Below are positions 51,261-59,151 of a stretch of 64,000 nt of DNA, in pieces (the first letter of the stretch is position 1; the number at the start of each line of letters is the position of its first letter). The stretch lies in contig JADJII010000003.1 of assembly GCA_016707075.1 (NCBI GenBank), positions 186,001 through 250,000 of the forward strand, read 5' to 3'. The position numbers and the translations under genes were made by a program. This DNA comes from Egaibacter danicus (GTDB lineage: Bacteria; Pseudomonadota; Gammaproteobacteria; Burkholderiales; Burkholderiaceae_C). Below the pieces are notes generated by a model. That model saw nothing but the letters and a program-made list of their open reading frames with translations, was not told where the DNA came from and did no database searches.

Positions 51261-52457
51261 TCAGATCACCTTGGCGATCGAGGCGCACACATAGTCGATG
51301 TTTTTGCTGTTCAGCGCGGCCACACACATGCGCCCGGTGTCGGTGCCGTACACGCCAAACTCGGTGCGCAAGCGCACCATCTGGTCTTTGGACAGACCCG
51401 AGTAGCTGAACATGCCGATTTGTGTCGTGATAAAACTCATGTCCTGCTTCACGCCGGCCGCCTTGAGGCCGTCCACCAGCTTCTGGCGCATAGCCTTGAT
51501 GCGCACGCGCATCTCGCCCAGTTCCTTTTCCCACAGGGCGCGCAGTTCGGGGTTGTTCAGCACGGTGGCCACCACGGCACCACCGTGGGTGGGCGGATTG
51601 CTGTAGTTGGTGCGGATCACGATCTTGAGCTGGCTCAGCACGCGGTCAGCTTCTTCTTTGCTGTCGCACAACACGCTCAGCGCACCGACGCGCTCACCGT
51701 ACAGGCTGAAGCTCTTGGAAAACGAAGTCGAGACAAAACAGGTCAACCCCGCGGCCACAAATTTCTGCACGGCGGCGCCGTCTTCCTTCAACCCGTAACC
51801 AAAGCCCTGGTAGGCCATGTCCAGGAATGGCACCAGGTTTTTGGCCTTGACCACGGCTACGACCTGATCCCACTGGGCGGAAGTGATGTCGTAACCCGTG
51901 GGGTTATGGCAGCAGGCGTGCAGCACGATGACGGTGCCGGCGGGCGCAGCATTCAGTGCGGCCAGCATGCCGTCAAAGTTCACATTGCGTTTGGCCGCAT
52001 CGTAGTAGGGGTAACTTTCCACGGTGAAACCGGCACTGGTGAACAGCGCACGGTGGTTTTCCCAGCTGGGGTCGGAAATAAGCACTTTCGCATTGGGGTT
52101 GAGTTTCTTCAGAAAATCGGCGCCGATTTTCAGGCCGCCCGTGCCGCCAATGCATTGCACGGTGGCCACACGGCCAGAGGTGACGGGCTCTGAGCCCGCG
52201 CCAAACACAAGGGTCTTGACGGCGGCGTCGTACGCGGCGATGCCGTCAATCGGCAGGTAGCCGCGGGCAGTGGGCTTGTCCATCATGGTTTTTTCTGCGG
52301 CCTGCACACATTGCAGCAGCGGCAGTTTGCCGTTGTCGTCGAAATACACGCCCACACCCAGGTTGACCTTGTTGGGGTTGGTATCGGCCGCGAAAGATTC
52401 GTTGATGCCCAAAATCGGGTCGCGGGGGGCCATTTCGACGGCGGAAAAGAATGACAT
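51261..52457 (-). CDS. Aspartate/aromatic aminotransferase (class I)
   Basis: The 398-residue PLP enzyme starts MSFFSAVEMAPRDPILGINE as in AspC/TyrB-type enzymes. It has GVGVYFDDNGKLPLL, HACCHNPTGYDI, DMAYQGFGYGL, the PLP-lysine loop FVSTSFSKSFSLYGERVGAL, and IRTNYSNPPTHGG. The family moves amino groups between aspartate or aromatic amino acids and 2-oxoglutarate. The long in-frame extension upstream of 52457 is rejected because it lacks family similarity. Confidence 0.93.
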   Translation of the reverse strand: MSFFSAVEMAPRDPILGINESFAADTNPNKVNLGVGVYFDDNGKLPLLQCVQAAEKTMMDKPTARGYLPIDGIAAYDAAVKTLVFGAGSEPVTSGRVATVQCIGGTGGLKIGADFLKKLNPNAKVLISDPSWENHRALFTSAGFTVESYPYYDAAKRNVNFDGMLAALNAAPAGTVIVLHACCHNPTGYDITSAQWDQVVAVVKAKNLVPFLDMAYQGFGYGLKEDGAAVQKFVAAGLTCFVSTSFSKSFSLYGERVGALSVLCDSKEEADRVLSQLKIVIRTNYSNPPTHGGAVVATVLNNPELRALWEKELGEMRVRIKAMRQKLVDGLKAAGVKQDMSFITTQIGMFSYSGLSKDQMVRLRTEFGVYGTDTGRMCVAALNSKNIDYVCASIAKVI

Positions 52458-53207
52458 GAGAGGGGGTCCTGTATGAAATATCGGGAAATGCAGGTGGCGC
52501 CATTGCCGCCTGGCCGGTATTTTACCGGGCGGCGGGGTGGGGTTCATTGCGGGCGGCCATGGTGGCTGCGGAGTGGCCGTGCACCCTAAGGCGCAGGTCG
52601 CTGACGCGCTTCCTGCGCTGCTCTCAGGCGGGCTAGCAAACTGGCCTCAAACAACGCCAGCCTGATCCGCCCGCCGCTGCGCTGTCGGCAGGCGCGGCCC
52701 CGCAGGGGGGGGGGGGGGGGGGGGGGGGGGGGTGATTCCATCCTCCGCCCCAAAGGCGCCAGCGATTTGTACGTGCCCGCCAGGCTTGCGGAGCGGACAT
52801 CTGTGCCCAGAAGGCGGCCCGGCGCTAGGTCCAGGCAGACAGCCCTGGCATCCAGACGTCAAAATAATGCGAGGGCAGGGGTGGCCTGCAGGCCGGCCCG
52901 CATTACGGCCACCCGAACACCTTGCTGCGCCAATTGGCCCTGCCGCCGACGGGCCTTTAGCAAGCTGCTAGCGGCTGCAATGAACCACACTGCACAGAGG
53001 TGGGTGTAACATGCAGATCAGCGTCTACAAGATTGGATGGGCCACCCCCGCCAATGATGGACGCCCCGACGCCGGTGATTTCACGCTTATGGGCCGGGTT
53101 TACAAACCGCCGCTCCTGAAACCAGCTCACGCCGAATCTGCGGGTTTCGCGATGAACGTTTTCCAAATGGTCTCCCTGCAACAGCCAAACTTCCGGGATA
53201 TTCAGGC
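52458..53207. other. Non-coding stretch with a 28-base G run and hairpins
   Basis: No convincing gene is seen between the aminotransferase start and the tfoX end. The stretch holds an unbroken run of 28 G at 52705-52732, preceded by CGGCAGGCGCGGCCCCGCA, and an imperfect 41-nt hairpin at 52865-52905 (TAATGCG ... CGCATTA) with the 12-base palindrome GGCCTGCAGGCC (52883-52894) in its loop side. A small reading frame at 53011-53259 has a fair ribosome site but no recognisable protein and runs into a repeat copy. The block may be a dispersed intergenic element. Confidence 0.55.
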
Positions 53208-53220
53208 TCACTTTACCCAG

Positions 53221-53266
53221 GAAATTTGGCCTCTAGACCTCGGGATGCGGGAGCTCTAAATAGCGC
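53221..53266 (+). repeat. Diverged 65-bp repeat, copy E, at the tfoX 3' end
   Basis: GAAATTTGGCCTCTAGACCT followed by CGGGATGCGGGAGCTCTAAAT and AGCGC matches the intergenic copies with small gaps. On the minus strand it supplies the last codons (YLELPHPEV) and the stop of tfoX. Confidence 0.6.
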
Positions 53267-53631
53267 AAACCAGGCAGCTTGTACGCAGGTCGTTGTGCCA
53301 CGGAACATTGTTTGCCCCCGTTTGCTTGGTCAATGACGGATTTCCAAGCCAGGCCATCAAGCCTGGCAACATCCAGCGCCATCAGCAGGCTGGTGCGGTG
53401 GTCCCGCGCAACGTCCCGCCAGTGCAGCCCCGTCAACGCACCTTCAAGCGCCCACAACAGGTTGAGGCTGGCGGCAGGTGCTGCTTTTTTGACCCGCACG
53501 TAAGCAGCCACCGAGCCCAGGCGCTGGAGCTGGTCCAGGCTGTGAATGCCGGCAGACGCCAGCATCTGGATGGACTTCGGGCCCAGGTTGGGCAATTGCT
53601 GGAGAGGGCCCTCAGAATGACGGGGCGGCAT
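53233..53631 (-). CDS. TfoX C-terminal-domain protein
   Basis: The 132-residue protein has the TfoX C-terminal helix-hairpin-helix-like domain: LQQLPNLGPKSIQMLASAGIHSLDQLQRLGSVAAYVRVKKA and LNLLWALEGALTGLHWRDVARDHRTSLLMALD. The N-terminal TfoX domain is absent, which is usual for this beta-proteobacterial family. TfoX-like proteins are linked with competence regulation, though this short form has no proven role. The start at 53631 follows CAGGAG. It is divergent from uvrB, with an SOS box between them, and its end lies in repeat copy E. Confidence 0.82.
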   Translation of the reverse strand: MPPRHSEGPLQQLPNLGPKSIQMLASAGIHSLDQLQRLGSVAAYVRVKKAAPAASLNLLWALEGALTGLHWRDVARDHRTSLLMALDVARLDGLAWKSVIDQANGGKQCSVAQRPAYKLPGLRYLELPHPEV

Positions 53632-53655
53632 GGGCAACTCCTGTCGAATGGATCA

Positions 53656-53685
53656 TTGACGGTTATACTGGATTTTCATACAGTT
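53656..53685 (+). promoter_or_regulatory. uvrB promoter with SOS (LexA) box
   Basis: TACTGGATTTTCATACAGTT (53666-53685) has the CTG-N10-CAG core of LexA boxes. It overlaps a plausible promoter, TTGACG (53656-53661) and TACAGT (53679-53684) with 17 bp spacing, 24 bp before the uvrB start. It could also affect the divergent tfoX gene. Confidence 0.8.
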
Positions 53686-53709
53686 TTGACGATCACGCAA
53701 ATCGACAAC

Positions 53710-55848
53710 ATGCCCCCGTCCAGCCCCCATCCCAACCCTGTGCAGGCCGACGCCGAAGTGCTGGCCCAACCCGCAACTGGTACCTTCATCACCTTTCCCG
53801 GCTCGCCCTTTGAGCTTTATCAGCCGTACCCGCCCGCTGGTGACCAGCCAGAGGCCATCGACAAGCTGGTTGAGGGCGTGAACGACGGGGAGGTGTATCA
53901 AACTTTGCTGGGTGTCACCGGCTCGGGCAAAACCTTCACCATGGCCAACGTGATTGCCCGTCTGGGCCGACCAGCCATCGTGTTTGCACCCAACAAAACG
54001 CTGGCCGCGCAGCTGTACAGCGAGTTCCGCGAGTTTTTCCCGAAGAACGCGGTGGAGTATTTCGTCAGCTACTACGACTACTACCAGCCCGAGGCCTATG
54101 TGCCGCAGCGCGATCTGTTCATCGAAAAAGACTCGGCCATCAACGAGCACATCGAGCAAATGCGCCTGTCGTGCACCAAGAGCATCCTTGAGCGGCGCGA
54201 TGTGGTGATCGTCGCCACGGTGTCGGCGATCTACGGCATCGGCCAGCCCGAGGCCTACCACCAGATGGTGATGACACTGCGCAGCGGCGACAAGATGGGC
54301 CAGCGCGACGTGATTGCCCAGCTCATCCGCATGCAATACAAGCGCAACGACATGGATTTTTCGCGGGGTACGTTTCGCGTGCGGGGCGACACCATCGACA
54401 TCTTCCCCGCCGAGCACAGCGAGATGGCGATCCGCGTGGAGCTGTTTGACGAAGAGATTGAATCGCTGCAATTGTTTGACCCGCTGACCGGACGTATCCG
54501 GCAGAAGATCCCTCGCTTCACGGTGTATCCCAGCAGCCATTACGTCACGCCGCGTGACCGCGTGCTGGCGGCGGTGGAAACCATCAAGGTTGAGTTGGTT
54601 GAACGGGTCAAGGAGTTCGTGAGTCAGGGCAAGCTGGTTGAAGCCCAGCGGCTGGAGCAGCGCACCCGGTTTGACCTGGAAATGCTCAGCGAAGTCGGGC
54701 ACTGCAAGGGGATCGAGAACTACACCCGGCATCTCTCGGGTGCGGCGCCGGGCGACCCGCCGGCCACGCTGACCGACTACCTGCCCAAAGACTCTTTGAT
54801 GTTTCTCGATGAATCCCACGTGCTGATTGGTCAATTTGGCGGCATGTACAACGGCGACCGCTCGCGAAAGACCACTTTGGTGGAGTACGGTTTTCGGCTG
54901 CCCAGTGCGCTGGACAACCGGCCGCTGAAGTTTGAAGAGTTCGAGACCAAGATGCGCCAGGCCATATTTGTCTCGGCCACACCCGCTGATTGGGAGAAGG
55001 CACACGCCGGGCAGGTGGTCGAGCAGTTGGTACGACCCACGGGGCTGGTGGACCCCGAGGTGGAGGTTCGCCCTGCAACGAGCCAGGTGGATGACGTGCT
55101 GCAGGAGATTCGCATTCGCGTGGAGAAACATGAACGCGTTTTGATCACCACGTTGACCAAGCGCATGGCGGAGCAACTGACTGATTACCTGAGCGACAAC
55201 GGCGTCAAGGTGCGGTATCTGCACAGCGATGTGGATACGGTGGAGCGGGTCGAGATCTTGCGCGACCTGCGTCTGGGCGCTTTTGATGTGCTGGTGGGCA
55301 TCAACCTGCTGCGTGAAGGGTTGGACATTCCCGAGGTGTCGCTGGTGGCGATTCTGGATGCCGACAAGGAAGGTTTTTTGCGTTCGGAGCGCTCACTGAT
55401 CCAGACCATTGGCCGCGCCGCGCGTAACCTCCATGGCCGCGCGATTTTGTATGCTGACAAGGTTACCGACTCGATGTCACGTGCTATCGGGGAGACCGAG
55501 CGGCGGCGCAACAAACAGATCGCCCACAACCTGGCCCATGGCATCACGCCGCGCTCCATTGTCAAACAGGTACGTGATCTGATCGATGGCGTTTACAGCG
55601 AGAAGGCAGGTCGCGAAATGGAGCGTCTGGAAAACGATGCCATGCAGCGCGCCAAGGTGGAAGACATGAGCGAGAAAGACATTGGTCGAGAGATCAAGCG
55701 TCTGGAAAAGCTCATGATGGAGCATGCCCGTAATCTGGAGTTTGAAAAGGCGGCCCGCGTTCGCGATCAACTGGGCACATTGAAGAAGCTTGCTTTTGGC
55801 GCTCCGGGCACCGACAACGTCGTTCCCATTTCATCAGGTGGCAAATGA
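53710..55848 (+). CDS. uvrB: Excinuclease ABC subunit UvrB
   Basis: The 712-residue helicase-like repair protein has Walker A GVTGSGKTFT (68-77), the DNA-clamping beta-hairpin YYDYYQPEAYVPQRDLFIEKD, the DESH box, SVATPA-like VSATPADWE, motif VI QTIGRAARN and the C-terminal UVR domain (IKRLEKLMMEHARNLEFEKAARVRDQL). It verifies damage passed on by UvrA and recruits UvrC. The ATG at 53710 is the family start; earlier in-frame codons run antisense to tfoX. A LexA box upstream predicts SOS induction. Confidence 0.97.
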   Translation: MPPSSPHPNPVQADAEVLAQPATGTFITFPGSPFELYQPYPPAGDQPEAIDKLVEGVNDGEVYQTLLGVTGSGKTFTMANVIARLGRPAIVFAPNKTLAAQLYSEFREFFPKNAVEYFVSYYDYYQPEAYVPQRDLFIEKDSAINEHIEQMRLSCTKSILERRDVVIVATVSAIYGIGQPEAYHQMVMTLRSGDKMGQRDVIAQLIRMQYKRNDMDFSRGTFRVRGDTIDIFPAEHSEMAIRVELFDEEIESLQLFDPLTGRIRQKIPRFTVYPSSHYVTPRDRVLAAVETIKVELVERVKEFVSQGKLVEAQRLEQRTRFDLEMLSEVGHCKGIENYTRHLSGAAPGDPPATLTDYLPKDSLMFLDESHVLIGQFGGMYNGDRSRKTTLVEYGFRLPSALDNRPLKFEEFETKMRQAIFVSATPADWEKAHAGQVVEQLVRPTGLVDPEVEVRPATSQVDDVLQEIRIRVEKHERVLITTLTKRMAEQLTDYLSDNGVKVRYLHSDVDTVERVEILRDLRLGAFDVLVGINLLREGLDIPEVSLVAILDADKEGFLRSERSLIQTIGRAARNLHGRAILYADKVTDSMSRAIGETERRRNKQIAHNLAHGITPRSIVKQVRDLIDGVYSEKAGREMERLENDAMQRAKVEDMSEKDIGREIKRLEKLMMEHARNLEFEKAARVRDQLGTLKKLAFGAPGTDNVVPISSGGK

Positions 55849-55854
55849 CCTGAT
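55833..55854 (+). terminator. Hairpin at the uvrB stop
   Basis: ATCAGGT and ACCTGAT form a 7-bp stem with an 8-base loop that spans the stop codon. The T run after it is weak, so it may be only a minor terminator. Confidence 0.35.
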
Positions 55855-55902
55855 TTGTGACTGCTCAGTCTACTTACCCGAGCAATTTGCTTGGTTTTTA
55901 GG

Positions 55903-55928
55903 TATACTTGAACTAATTAGTCAAGAAA
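55903..55928 (+). promoter_or_regulatory. isc promoter with IscR-like box
   Basis: TATACT (55903-55908) is a good -10 element. Overlapping it, CTTGAACTAA and TTAGTCAAG (55907-55925) form an inverted repeat like the type 1 IscR site, with one extra base in the left arm. This matches the autoregulated isc promoters of other proteobacteria. The start of iscR is 130 bp downstream. Confidence 0.6.
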
Positions 55929-56058
55929 CCCTCGAATTAAAGCGACCGGCGCAGAGCGATTGTATCGCCGGGCGAGCCTGAAAAAGGTCCTGGTTGCTCA
56001 AAAAGCGGCTGGACGGGTTTAGCGGCAATCAAGCCAAACCAAACTTAAGGAGCTTGCG

Positions 56059-56595
56059 ATGCGTCTCACTACCAAAGGCCGTTTTGCGGTCACCGCGATG
56101 ATTGATCTGGGTCTGCGCCAAAGCAGCGGCCCCGTCACGCTGGCTGCGATCAGCCAGCGTCAGCAGATATCACTGTCATATCTGGAGCAGTTGTTTGGAA
56201 AACTGCGCCGCAATGAACTGGTGGAATCTACCCGTGGTCCCGGTGGCGGCTACACGCTGGCCCGAAAAGCCTCGGATATCACCATCACTGACATCATTGT
56301 GTCGGTCGATGAACCCATTGACGCAACCCAGTGTGGCGGCAAGGAAAATTGCCTGGGTGATGGCGCCCGTTGCATGACGCACGACTTGTGGGCCTCACTC
56401 AACGACCGCATGGTGGAGTTTCTTGACTCTGTCACACTGCAAAAACTGGTGGATGATCAGTTGGCCAAGGGGCTGCAGGTCGAGGACAAGCCCAACGTGA
56501 AGCGCGCCATTTCCGCCATGCCGGTCGTCAAACCGGTTCGTGTGAACGCGCCCAACTCCGTTTTTGCATTGGGCAACGCGTTTTTCAAGCCCTGA
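56059..56595 (+). CDS. iscR: Fe-S cluster regulator IscR (Rrf2 family)
   Basis: The 178-residue regulator has the Rrf2 winged helix (MRLTTKGRFAVTAMIDLGLR, SLSYLEQLFGKLRRNELVESTRGPGGGYTLAR) and the 2Fe-2S ligands in QCGGKENCLGDGARCMTHDLW (C92, C98, C105 and a nearby His). The spacing of the last cysteine is one residue longer than in Escherichia coli IscR. It would repress its own operon when loaded with a cluster. It leads the isc operon, with AAGGAG upstream of the ATG. Confidence 0.94.
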   Translation: MRLTTKGRFAVTAMIDLGLRQSSGPVTLAAISQRQQISLSYLEQLFGKLRRNELVESTRGPGGGYTLARKASDITITDIIVSVDEPIDATQCGGKENCLGDGARCMTHDLWASLNDRMVEFLDSVTLQKLVDDQLAKGLQVEDKPNVKRAISAMPVVKPVRVNAPNSVFALGNAFFKP

Positions 56596-56637
56596 CAGCA
56601 ACCGTTACTTTCCAGACACCTGATTAGCGAGCCTGCG

Positions 56638-57858
56638 ATGGACACCACCCCACATTTCCCGATCTATATGGATTACAGCGCCACCAACCCGTGCGACGAG
56701 CGCGTGGTGGACGCCATGATCCCCTGGCTGCGCCAGCACTTTGGCAATCCGGCTTCGCGCAGCCACGCCTGGGGATGGGAAGCCGAAGCCGCCGTTGAAA
56801 AAGCCCGCGAGCAGGTGGCTGCACTCATTGGTGCCGACCCGCGCGAAATCGTCTGGACCAGTGGTGCCACGGAATCCAATAACCTGGCGCTCAAAGGCGC
56901 AGCGGGTTTCTACAAGACCAAAGGCAAGCACATCATTACCGTGAAGACGGAGCACAAAGCCGTGCTGGACACCTGCCGTGAGCTGGAGCGCCAGGGCTTT
57001 GAGGTGACCTACCTGGACGTGCAGGAAGACGGGCTGGTCAATCTGGATGCCTTCAAGGCAGCCATCCGCCCCGACACCATCCTGGCCAGCGTCATGTTCG
57101 TCAACAACGAAATTGGCGTGATTCAGGACATCACTGCCATCGGAAACATCTGCCGTGAAAAAGGCGTGATCTTCCACGTGGATGCGGCGCAGGCCACGGG
57201 CCGGGTTGACATTGACATGAGCACGCTGCCTGTCGATTTGATGAGCCTGACCTCACACAAAACCTACGGCCCCAAAGGCATTGGCGCGCTGTTTGTGCGC
57301 CGCAAGCCACGCATCCGCATCGAAGCGCAAATGCACGGCGGCGGCCACGAGCGCGGCATGCGCTCGGGCACGCTGCCCACGCATCAGATCGTGGGCATGG
57401 GCGAGGCCTACCGCATCGCCAGGGAAGAGATGGCTGTGGAGAACGTGCGCATCAAGGCGCTGCATGACCGCATGCTGGCGGGCCTGAAAGGCATCGAGCA
57501 GGTTTTCATCAATGGGCACGAAGAAAAACGGGTGCCACACAACCTGAACATGAGCTTCAACTATGTTGAAGGCGAGTCGCTGATCATGGGCATCAAGGGT
57601 CTGGCTGTTTCGAGCGGTTCAGCCTGTACGTCAGCTTCCCTGGAGCCCAGCTATGTGCTGCGCGCGCTCGGCCGCAGCGACGAGCTGGCTCACAGCAGCC
57701 TGCGCATGACGATTGGTCGCTGGACGACCGAGGCCGATATTGATTACGCGGTAGAGACCATCAAGCTCAATGTGGCCAAGCTGCGTGACCTGAGCCCGCT
57801 GTGGGAGATGTACCAGGACGGTATCGACATCTCCACCATCCAGTGGGCAGCGCATTGA
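56638..57858 (+). CDS. iscS: Cysteine desulfurase IscS
   Basis: The 406-residue PLP enzyme takes sulfur from cysteine for Fe-S clusters and tRNA thiolation. It has IYMDYSATNPCDERVVDAMIPWL at the start, the PLP lysine in SLTSHKTYGPKG (K208) and the persulfide cysteine in SSGSACTSASLEPSYVLRALG (C330). Length is normal for group I desulfurases. It follows iscR by 42 bp. Confidence 0.97.
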   Translation: MDTTPHFPIYMDYSATNPCDERVVDAMIPWLRQHFGNPASRSHAWGWEAEAAVEKAREQVAALIGADPREIVWTSGATESNNLALKGAAGFYKTKGKHIITVKTEHKAVLDTCRELERQGFEVTYLDVQEDGLVNLDAFKAAIRPDTILASVMFVNNEIGVIQDITAIGNICREKGVIFHVDAAQATGRVDIDMSTLPVDLMSLTSHKTYGPKGIGALFVRRKPRIRIEAQMHGGGHERGMRSGTLPTHQIVGMGEAYRIAREEMAVENVRIKALHDRMLAGLKGIEQVFINGHEEKRVPHNLNMSFNYVEGESLIMGIKGLAVSSGSACTSASLEPSYVLRALGRSDELAHSSLRMTIGRWTTEADIDYAVETIKLNVAKLRDLSPLWEMYQDGIDISTIQWAAH

Positions 57859-57892
57859 CGTATTTTGAGTTCAAGAGTTAAGAGGTATCACC

Positions 57893-58291
57893 ATGGCATA
57901 TTCAGAAAAAGTCGTTGATCACTACGAAAACCCGCGCAACGTCGGCAGCTTTGAAAAAGGCGACGACACCGTGGGCACCGGCATGGTCGGCGCGCCGGCT
58001 TGCGGTGACGTGATGAAGCTGCAAATCAAGGTCAACCCGGTGACTGGCGTGATTGAAGACGCGCGCTTCAAGACCTACGGTTGTGGCTCGGCGATTGCGT
58101 CAAGCTCACTCGTGACCGAATGGGTCAAGGGCAAGACGCTGGACGAAGCGGCGGCGCTGAAAAACAGCCAGATCGCCGAAGAGCTGGCTTTGCCGCCCGT
58201 CAAGATTCACTGCTCCATCCTGGCTGAAGACGCCATCAAGGCCGCGGTGGACGATTACAAGAAAAAGCACCTGGCTCCCCAGACTCACTGA
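57893..58291 (+). CDS. iscU: Fe-S cluster scaffold protein IscU
   Basis: The 132-residue scaffold has the three cluster cysteines (C37 in GAPACGDVM, C64 in YGCGSAIASSS, C107 in KIHCSIL) and the chaperone-recognition motif LPPVK (100-104) that HscA binds. It receives sulfur from IscS and builds 2Fe-2S clusters. It starts 34 bp after iscS. Confidence 0.97.
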   Translation: MAYSEKVVDHYENPRNVGSFEKGDDTVGTGMVGAPACGDVMKLQIKVNPVTGVIEDARFKTYGCGSAIASSSLVTEWVKGKTLDEAAALKNSQIAEELALPPVKIHCSILAEDAIKAAVDDYKKKHLAPQTH

Positions 58292-58292
58292 C

Positions 58293-58616
58293 ATGTCCGT
58301 TTCTCTGACTGAAGCTGCCGCCCGGCACGTGAACCGTTACCTTGCCAAACGTGGCAAAGGGGTGGGCGTGCGCCTGGGTGTCAAGACCACCGGCTGCTCG
58401 GGGCTCGCGTACACGATTGAGTATGTGGATGAATTCGCTGCCGAAGATGCCCTGTTTGAAGGCCATGGCGTCAAGCTGGTGGTGGACCCCAAGAGCCTGG
58501 CTTATCTCGACGGCACGCAGCTTGATTTTGTTCGCGAAGGCCTGAACGAAGGTTTCAGGTTCAACAACCCGAATGAGCGGGACAAGTGCGGGTGCGGTGA
58601 GTCGTTCCGCGTGTGA
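58293..58616 (+). CDS. iscA: Fe-S cluster assembly protein IscA
   Basis: The 107-residue A-type carrier has the three conserved cysteines: C35 in TTGCSGLAYTIEYVDE and the CGCGESF end (C99, C101). It starts 1 bp after the iscU stop and overlaps the start of hscB, so it is translated with both. It passes clusters to target proteins. Confidence 0.96.
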   Translation: MSVSLTEAAARHVNRYLAKRGKGVGVRLGVKTTGCSGLAYTIEYVDEFAAEDALFEGHGVKLVVDPKSLAYLDGTQLDFVREGLNEGFRFNNPNERDKCGCGESFRV

Positions 58617-59146
58617 ATCTCCAGTCCAGCGATTTCGAACTGTTTGCCGTTCCTGAGCAATTTGCACAGGACAGGGCCGTGCTGGATGCCCGCTGGAAAG
58701 ACCTGCAACGTGAGGCTCACCCTGACAAATTCATGGCGCATGGCGCCGCGGCGCAACGCCTTGCCATGCAATGGTCGGTCCGTATCAATGAGGCCTATCA
58801 ACGCCTCAAAGACCCACTGAAACGTGCCACCTACCTGTGCGAGCGCCATGGTGCCCCAGTCAACGCCGAGAACAACACGGCCATGCCTTCCGCTTTTTTG
58901 ATGCAGCAGATGGTCTGGCGGGAAGCGCTGGATGATGCAACAAGTATTGATGATCTGAATGAAATCAGCACCCAGGCCTCGTCCGCCAAGCGTGAGGCGC
59001 TACAACAATGTGAGCGTCTGCTGGATGTTCAGCATGATTATCCGCAGGCCGTGGCGCAGGTGCGGGCGATGATGTTCATCGACAAATTCACTAGAGACCT
59101 GCAAGACCGCATCGATGAAATGGAACTGGCCGGCAAGGGACAATAG
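58613..59146 (+). CDS. hscB: J-domain co-chaperone HscB
   Basis: The 177-residue protein uses a GTG start that overlaps the iscA stop (GTGTGA). It has a J domain with the HPD motif (H36-P37-D38 in QREAHPDKF) and the C-terminal helical HSCB domain (LMQQMVWREALDDATSIDDL, then VRAMMFIDKFTRDLQDRI) that holds IscU. It delivers IscU to HscA and stimulates its ATPase. Confidence 0.95.
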   Translation: MNLQSSDFELFAVPEQFAQDRAVLDARWKDLQREAHPDKFMAHGAAAQRLAMQWSVRINEAYQRLKDPLKRATYLCERHGAPVNAENNTAMPSAFLMQQMVWREALDDATSIDDLNEISTQASSAKREALQQCERLLDVQHDYPQAVAQVRAMMFIDKFTRDLQDRIDEMELAGKGQ

Positions 59147-59151
59147 AGAAC

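Noticed and set aside
53011..53259. Plus-strand reading frame of 82 codons in the poly-G intergenic region
   Set aside because: There is a fair ribosome site, but the product matches nothing I know, an equally long antisense frame exists, and the 3' end is a repeat copy.
53653..55224. Long minus-strand reading frame opposite uvrB
   Set aside because: It lies antisense to a textbook UvrB, and its translation is rich in His, Gln and Arg as expected for an antisense frame of a GC-rich gene.
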